A stretch of 18,665 nt of DNA from JBFKMV01 sp041629655. Its GTDB lineage: Bacteria > Acidobacteriota > Polarisedimenticolia > Polarisedimenticolales > Polarisedimenticolaceae. Positions 14,612 to 18,665 of the stretch are shown in pieces (within the stretch, counting starts at the first letter, position 1; every line of letters begins with the position of its first letter). The notes beneath the pieces were generated by a model, which was given only the letters and a program-made list of their open reading frames with translations, was not told where the DNA came from and ran no database searches. The stretch covers positions 1-18,665 of the forward strand of contig JBFKMV010000094.1 in the NCBI GenBank assembly GCA_041629655.1. The letters are read 5' to 3'. A program made the position numbers and the translations under genes.

Positions 14612-17350
14612 ATGCCCCTGAAAACCGGACAGAACCTCGGCCGTTACCGCATCGAGCGCAAGATCGGCGAGGGCGGGATGGGCGAGGTGTGGGCGGCCAC
14701 CGACACACGGCTCAACCGCCCGGCGGCGATCAAGGCGTTGCCCGCGGCGCTGGCCACCGACCCGGAGCGGCTGGCGCGGTTCAAGCGCGAGGCGCAGCTG
14801 CTCGCCGCGCTGAGCCACCCGAACATCGCCGGGATCTACGGGCTCGAGCAGGTCGACGACGTGTCGTACCTGGCGATGGAGCTGGTCGAGGGGGACGAGC
14901 TGGCCGACCGCATCGAAGGCCGCTCCCTCCCGATCGACGAGGCCGTCGAGATCGCGCTCCAGATCGCCGACGCGCTCGAGGAAGCCCACGACAAGGGCAT
15001 CGTCCACCGCGACCTCAAGCCCGCGAACATCAAGCTCACCGCCGACGGCAAGGTCAAGGTGCTCGACTTCGGGCTGGCCAAGGCGCTGACCGGCGACGCG
15101 GACGACGGCGGCGTCAGCCCCGAGTTGTCCAAATCGCCGACGCTCACCGCTGCAATGGGCACCCAGGCCGGCGTGATCCTCGGCACGGCGGCCTACATGT
15201 CGCCCGAGCAGGCGCGCGGCAAGCCGGTCGATCGCCGCGCCGACATCTGGGCCTTCGGCGTGATCCTGTACGAGATGCTGACCGGGCAACGGCTGTACGC
15301 GGGCGAGACGGCGACCGACGTGATCGCCCAGGTCGTCACCCGCGACCCCGACTGGCGGCAGCTGCCCCCCGACACGCCGTCCGCGGTGCGCCGCGTGCTG
15401 CGGCGCTGCCTCCAGAAGGACTCGCGCAAGCGCCTGCGCGATATCCGCGACGCCGCGCTGGAGCTGCGCGAGGGGCCGGACGAGGAACCCGCCGCCGCTC
15501 CGGCGATGGCCGCCACGCCGCCCAGCCGGCGGGCCGCATGGGTGTTCGCCGCCGCCGGCCTGGCGCTGGGCCTCGTCCTCGCCACCGCCATTGCGAACGC
15601 GCTGCGCCCGTCGACTCGCGAGGTGCCGCTGACCTGGACCAGCCTGCGACCCGACCCCGCGCCCGAGTTCGACTTCGCCCGCTTCATCGAGTTGTCCCCC
15701 GACGGCCGCCGCGTCGTGTTCGCCGCCCCGCCGTCCGAGGGCGGCAAGTCCATGCTGTGGGTTCGCGAGCTGGGCGAGGACCAGGCCCGTCCGCTGCCCG
15801 GGACCGACAACGCCCAGCAGCCCTTCTGGTCCCCCGACTCGCGGTCCGTCGGTTTCTTCGCCGCCCGCAAGCTGCGCCGCGTCGGCATCGACGGCGGCGT
15901 CGTCACGGTGGTGGCCCCTGCCGGCATCGCGCCACGCGGCGGCTCCTGGGGGGCCGACGGCACGATCCTGTACGCCCCGGAGTGGACCGAACCGCTGTAC
16001 CGCATCCCCGAATCGGGCGGCAGCCCCGAAGCCGTCACCGAGTTGAGCAAGGAGCGGATGGAGCTGTCGCACCGCTGGCCGTACCTGCTGCCCGACGGCA
16101 AGCACTTCCTGTACTACGCCGTCAGCACCTACCCGCAGGTCAACCCCCAGAACCCGGCCGAGGTCGATCGGTCGGGACTGTTCGTCGCCTCGCTCGACGG
16201 CGGCGAGCCGCGCCTGGTGCACGAGGTCGCTTCGCGGGCGGCCTACAGCGACGGGTCGCTGATGTACGTCGCCGATAACGTCCTGACGGTGCGCCCGTTC
16301 GATCTGGGGAGCCTGTCGTTCACCGGCGATCCCATTGCGCTGGTCAAAGGGGTCACGCAATCGGTGAACGCGCTGTGGGCCGGCGCGTTGTTTTCGGTAT
16401 CCGACGGAGGCACGCTGTTGCTCGTCCGCGGCGCGGCCGAGCAGCGGGACCGCGCGCGACTGCAGTGGCTCGATCGCGAGGGCAACGAGCGGGGCACCCT
16501 GGGCGACCCGGAAAGCTACCTCGGCCTGCGGATCTCCCGCCAGGGCACCCACGTGGCCACGACCGTCGCGGACCCGGGCGACATCTGGATCCACGACCTC
16601 CGGCGCGACACCGCGACCAGGCTCACCTTCGACACGGGCAACGACAGCTCCGGCGTCTGGTCGCCCGACGGCAAGGCCCTCGCGTTCCAGTCCAGCCGCC
16701 TGATCCCCGGCCAGCCCTTCCAGCCGAGCAATCTGTTCCGCAAGGCCGCCTCCGGGCAGGGCTCCGCGGAGTACCTGCCGATGGCCGAACGGTACGCCCC
16801 GGTGATGGAGCCGAGCGACTGGTCGCCCGACGGCAAGGTGATCGCCTTCACGGCGGTGCATCCGAAGACGGGCGTCGACATCGTGATCTACTCGCTCGAG
16901 CACGAGCAGGCCGAGCCCTGGCTGGCCACCGAGCACAGCGAGCTGTCGGCGACGTTCTCGCCGGACGGGAAGTGGCTGGCCTACAGCTCGGACGAGTCGG
17001 GGGAGCCCGAGATCTACGTCGCGGCGTATCCGGGGCCCGGTGGCAAGTGGCAGGTGTCGCGAGGGGGCGGTCAGTATCCGGCCTGGAGGGGTGACGGGCG
17101 GAAGCTGTTCTACATGGGTGCCGACCACGTGATGGCGGTCGAGGTGGAGACCGAGGAGGTCTTCCGCCACGGGACGCCGGCTCCGCTGTTCGAGCTGCCG
17201 GAGGTGCTGTTCATCGTGGAGTGGCTGGATCGGTTGTTCGATGCAACGCCGGATGGAGAGCGGTTCTTGATTGCGACGCCATGGAAAGATCAGAACGCGG
17301 AGCGGGGCGTGGCGACGTTGGTGCAGGGGTGGCGGGGGTTGGTGGAGTGA
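14612..17350 (+). CDS. Kinase 4: Ser/Thr protein kinase with TM segment and PD40/TolB-like propeller
   Basis: This encodes 912 residues. The kinase domain has GEGGMG (19-24), K41, HRDLKPAN (132-139), DFG (152-154) and SPE (197-199). A TM helix spans about 308-328. The C-terminal ~580 residues carry propeller blades (LSPDGRRVVFAA, WSPDSRSVGFF, WSPDGKALAFQS, FSPDGKWLAYSS) and the common ending in which YPGPGGKWQVS precedes a final blade. This ending closely resembles that of kinase 2 (PYPGPGGRWQIS), so these two are the nearest paralogues by sensor. The start is ATG 14612; the frame is open 12 codons further upstream, but only into hairpin copy 4. It converges with the HAD gene and is bracketed by two subfamily B elements. 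Confidence 0.93.
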   Translation: MPLKTGQNLGRYRIERKIGEGGMGEVWAATDTRLNRPAAIKALPAALATDPERLARFKREAQLLAALSHPNIAGIYGLEQVDDVSYLAMELVEGDELADRIEGRSLPIDEAVEIALQIADALEEAHDKGIVHRDLKPANIKLTADGKVKVLDFGLAKALTGDADDGGVSPELSKSPTLTAAMGTQAGVILGTAAYMSPEQARGKPVDRRADIWAFGVILYEMLTGQRLYAGETATDVIAQVVTRDPDWRQLPPDTPSAVRRVLRRCLQKDSRKRLRDIRDAALELREGPDEEPAAAPAMAATPPSRRAAWVFAAAGLALGLVLATAIANALRPSTREVPLTWTSLRPDPAPEFDFARFIELSPDGRRVVFAAPPSEGGKSMLWVRELGEDQARPLPGTDNAQQPFWSPDSRSVGFFAARKLRRVGIDGGVVTVVAPAGIAPRGGSWGADGTILYAPEWTEPLYRIPESGGSPEAVTELSKERMELSHRWPYLLPDGKHFLYYAVSTYPQVNPQNPAEVDRSGLFVASLDGGEPRLVHEVASRAAYSDGSLMYVADNVLTVRPFDLGSLSFTGDPIALVKGVTQSVNALWAGALFSVSDGGTLLLVRGAAEQRDRARLQWLDREGNERGTLGDPESYLGLRISRQGTHVATTVADPGDIWIHDLRRDTATRLTFDTGNDSSGVWSPDGKALAFQSSRLIPGQPFQPSNLFRKAASGQGSAEYLPMAERYAPVMEPSDWSPDGKVIAFTAVHPKTGVDIVIYSLEHEQAEPWLATEHSELSATFSPDGKWLAYSSDESGEPEIYVAAYPGPGGKWQVSRGGGQYPAWRGDGRKLFYMGADHVMAVEVETEEVFRHGTPAPLFELPEVLFIVEWLDRLFDATPDGERFLIATPWKDQNAERGVATLVQGWRGLVE

Positions 17351-17366
17351 GAGTAGGGGAGAGCAG

Positions 17367-17459
17367 GGGGACGTTTCCCTAACCCCACTTTAGGGGACAG
17401 TATGCAACGTGCTCATTCCGCATAGCTGCCTCCTAAAGCCCGGTTTGGGAAACGTCCCC
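17367..17459 (+). repeat. REP/MITE-like hairpin element, copy 5 (subfamily B)
   Basis: A 93-bp element with 13 perfectly paired terminal bases (GGGGACGTTTCCC/GGGAAACGTCCCC) and an inner stem like that of copy 4. It lies between the convergent kinase 4 (16 bases after its stop) and the HAD gene. The stop codon of the latter (TAG, minus strand 17459-17461) uses the terminal base of the element. Confidence 0.9.
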
Positions 17460-18130
17460 TATTCGCGGCGCAGCCGCTCCAGCAGCGGCGGCACCTCGGC
17501 GACGGAGTCGATCACGAGGTCGGCCAGGCCCAGCGCCTCGGTGCGCACCTGCGGCGACCGCACGGCGACGCAGAACGCGCCGGCGTCCTTGGCCGAGCGG
17601 ATCCCGTGCTCGGAGTCCTCGACGACCAGCATCGACGCCGCCGCGACGCCGAGGCGCCGCGCGGCCGAGACGTAGATCTCGGGGTCGGGCTTGGCCGCGG
17701 TCACGTCGTCGAGGCTCAGCGTGACGTCGAACCGGTCGCGGAGCCCGAAGCGGTCCAGGAACTCCTCGACCTCGGCGCGACCGCTGCTCGTCGCCATCCC
17801 GCTCGCCAGACCCAGCCGGCGCACCGCCGCCAGTGCCTCCAGCGCCCCGTCGAGCAGCCGGCCGTGCTCTCGCCAGAAGCGGGTGTAGACCTCGTCCTGC
17901 TCGCCGATGATCCGCCGCTGCTCGGCCGCGTCGATGCCGAACCTCCGCGCCAGCACCGGCACGTAGTCGCGCGGGTGGCGGCCGACGATCTTCGGCTCGT
18001 CCTCGGGGCCCAGCTCGTAGCCGTGCTCCTGGAACACCTCGAACGCCGAGCGGACGTTGATCGCCTCGGAGTCGGCGAGCACGCCGTCCTTGTCGAACAC
18101 GACGGCCTCGATGACGGGACGGTCGGGCAT
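17459..18130 (-). CDS. HAD-superfamily phosphatase/phosphomutase-like hydrolase
   Basis: This encodes 223 residues. The HAD motifs are complete: motif I VVFDKDGVLAD with nucleophile D13 and acid/base D15, motif II in MATSSG (112-117), motif III lysine in AAKPDP (145-150), and motif IV VVEDSEHGI (169-177) with the Mg-binding acids. An alpha-helical cap (about 20-95) lies after motif I, as in subfamily I members such as beta-phosphoglucomutase and phosphoglycolate phosphatase. The substrate is probably a small phosphorylated metabolite and cannot be told from sequence. ATG 18130 is preceded by TAGAAT with a 6-base gap and no ribosome-binding site. The C-terminus ends flush with hairpin copy 5. 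Confidence 0.9.
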   Translation of the reverse strand: MPDRPVIEAVVFDKDGVLADSEAINVRSAFEVFQEHGYELGPEDEPKIVGRHPRDYVPVLARRFGIDAAEQRRIIGEQDEVYTRFWREHGRLLDGALEALAAVRRLGLASGMATSSGRAEVEEFLDRFGLRDRFDVTLSLDDVTAAKPDPEIYVSAARRLGVAAASMLVVEDSEHGIRSAKDAGAFCVAVRSPQVRTEALGLADLVIDSVAEVPPLLERLRRE

Positions 18131-18136
18131 CGACAG

Positions 18137-18142
18137 ATTCTA
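18137..18142 (-). promoter_or_regulatory. Candidate -10 box TAGAAT, leaderless start of the HAD gene
   Basis: On the minus strand TAGAAT (5 of 6 to TATAAT) is followed by exactly 6 bases and ATG 18130. No Shine-Dalgarno sequence and no obvious -35 are present. Confidence 0.45.
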
Positions 18143-18199
18143 GGACAAGGTCCGCGTGACCGCTTCGTCGTAGAATCGAGCCGGGAGGGGAGGCGGCCC

Positions 18200-18286
18200 G
18201 TGACCATCGAACCCGGACAGACGCTCCTGCACTACCGCCTGGTCGCCAGGATCGGCGAGGGCGGGATGGGCGCGTTGTGGAGCTGA
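18200..18286 (+). pseudogene. Remnant of a fifth Ser/Thr kinase (first 28 codons)
   Basis: GTG at 18200 opens VTIEPGQTLLHYRLVARIGEG, then GMGALWS and a TGA stop. This matches the first 28 residues of kinase 3 (VAIEPGQTLLHYRLVEKIGEGGMGVVWK) almost residue for residue, including the glycine loop. Everything after the ATP loop is gone: no VAIK lysine, no catalytic loop. The following 46 bases do not resemble a kinase. A purine-rich site (GGAGG, 18188-18192 within a longer run) lies 7 bases before the GTG, so the fragment might still be translated. The best reading is a kinase gene largely deleted after duplication. A short regulatory leader peptide is a less likely alternative. Confidence 0.75.
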
Positions 18287-18332
18287 CCCGCCTGCTCGGG
18301 GGGCGGTGAGCCGCGAGGATCCCCGGGGTGCC

Positions 18333-18665
18333 ATGGAAGGACTGCGGAGTCCGATCCGGATGCTGCTCGAGGGAAAGGAGGGGTTCGTGCTCCTCTTCCT
18401 CGCCGTCCTGAGCTGGCCGCTGTCGCGGTTCTTCCTCCACGATTTCGGTACGCGCCCCGACGAGCGCGAGCGGGAGTGGCCCGGCGACCGGTTGCTGACC
18501 CGCGTCGACGCCTGCGCCACGCGCGCCGTCACGGTGCGCGCGCCGGCCGAGGCGGTCTGGCCGTGGCTGCTCCAGTTCGGTCTCGACCGGGGCGGGTTCT
18601 ACTCGTACGAGCTGCTGGAGCGGCTCGGCGGCATCGACGTCCGCAACGTCGAGCGCATCCTGCCC
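18333..18665 (+). CDS. SRPBCC/polyketide-cyclase-like protein with N-terminal membrane anchor (partial)
   Basis: The frame is open for 111 codons from ATG 18333 to the window end. Residues about 18-34 (FVLLFLAVLSWPLSRFF) form a hydrophobic anchor. Residues 63 onward (TRAVTVRAPAEAVWPWLLQFG...GGFYSYELLERLGGIDVRN) match the first strand, helix and strand of SRPBCC proteins, where the pattern APAEAVWPWL and GGFYSY is common. These proteins bind hydrophobic ligands in a helix-grip fold. The C-terminal half and any catalytic residues lie outside the window. The start codon has no clear ribosome-binding site; ATG at 18360 is an alternative that keeps most of the anchor. Confidence 0.7.
   Translation, partial: MEGLRSPIRMLLEGKEGFVLLFLAVLSWPLSRFFLHDFGTRPDEREREWPGDRLLTRVDACATRAVTVRAPAEAVWPWLLQFGLDRGGFYSYELLERLGGIDVRNVERILP

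Noticed and set aside
14510..17170. Very long antisense reading frame (886 codons) opposite kinase 4, with similar ones opposite kinase 2 (9308-11518) and the ftsH-like gene (1109-2482)
   Set aside because: These follow from high GC at third codon positions in the real genes. Their translations are Arg/Ala/Gly/His-rich without recognisable domains, while the opposite strand has complete kinase or AAA+ motifs.
6460..17459. The hairpin repeats as integron attC sites (stem contains CCTAAC and GTTAGG, with an extrahelical base)
   Set aside because: The attC cores RYYYAAC and GTTRRRY are not met and are not conserved in copies 3-5, the GGGGACG arms extend well beyond them, the genes are large with their own promoters, one is inverted, and no integrase is in the window.
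6460..17459. The five repeats as a CRISPR array or rRNA/tRNA-derived sequence
   Set aside because: Spacing is gene-sized (about 2.3-2.9 kb), and the repeats are long imperfect hairpins with no tRNA cloverleaf and no cas genes nearby.
18171..18176. TAGAAT as a promoter for the kinase remnant
   Set aside because: No -35-like hexamer lies at 16-19 bases, and the sequence partly mirrors the oppositely oriented box of the HAD gene (GATTCTA), so the evidence is too thin.

Overview
The window is bacterial, GC-rich and dense with genes. It carries four full-length Hanks-type serine/threonine kinases and a fragment of a fifth. Three of the full-length kinases have a transmembrane segment followed by a large extracytoplasmic PD40/TolB-like propeller. 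The fourth has a TolB-N-like domain plus TPRs instead. Paralogous kinase arrays of this kind are typical of Acidobacteriota, and also occur in Gemmatimonadota and Myxococcota. I infer an acidobacterial or myxobacterial-type soil or sediment organism, but nothing in the window (no rRNA, no ribosomal proteins) fixes the taxon.

Left part (1-3771, minus strand). A same-strand cluster reads right to left: an XRE-like helix-turn-helix regulator, a fatty-acid desaturase pseudogene that has lost its middle, an FtsH-type membrane AAA+ protein, and a GT4-type glycosyltransferase that runs off the window edge. The FtsH ATPase motifs are intact, but the protease motif reads HQAGH instead of HEAGH, so it is predicted to be proteolytically dead. 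Gaps are very short and the glycosyltransferase ribosome-binding site overlaps the ftsH stop region, which suggests co-translation.

Middle part (3772-6433). An AT-rich divergent control region holds two sigma70-like promoters, a 12-bp palindrome and a 19-bp inverted-repeat operator candidate. It faces a small ABM-fold protein. Next come a secreted protein made of nine Cys-containing repeats, about 300 bp with no convincing gene, and a SAM-dependent methyltransferase.

Right part (6434-18665). Kinase 1 (+), kinase 2 (-), kinase 3 (+), kinase 4 (+), a HAD phosphatase (-), a 28-codon kinase remnant (+) and the start of a SRPBCC-type membrane-anchored protein (+). Every junction from the methyltransferase to the HAD gene holds exactly one copy of a 93-94 bp hairpin-forming repeat. 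There are five copies, all in the same orientation whatever the direction of the flanking genes, and three abut or overlap a stop codon. The copies fall into subfamilies: kinase 1 is bracketed by one closely related pair and kinase 4 by another. Kinases 2, 3, 4 and the HAD gene have a TANNNT hexamer ending exactly six bases before the start codon and no Shine-Dalgarno sequence, which predicts leaderless mRNAs. The most interesting parts of the window are this repeat-punctuated kinase array and the catalytically altered FtsH.
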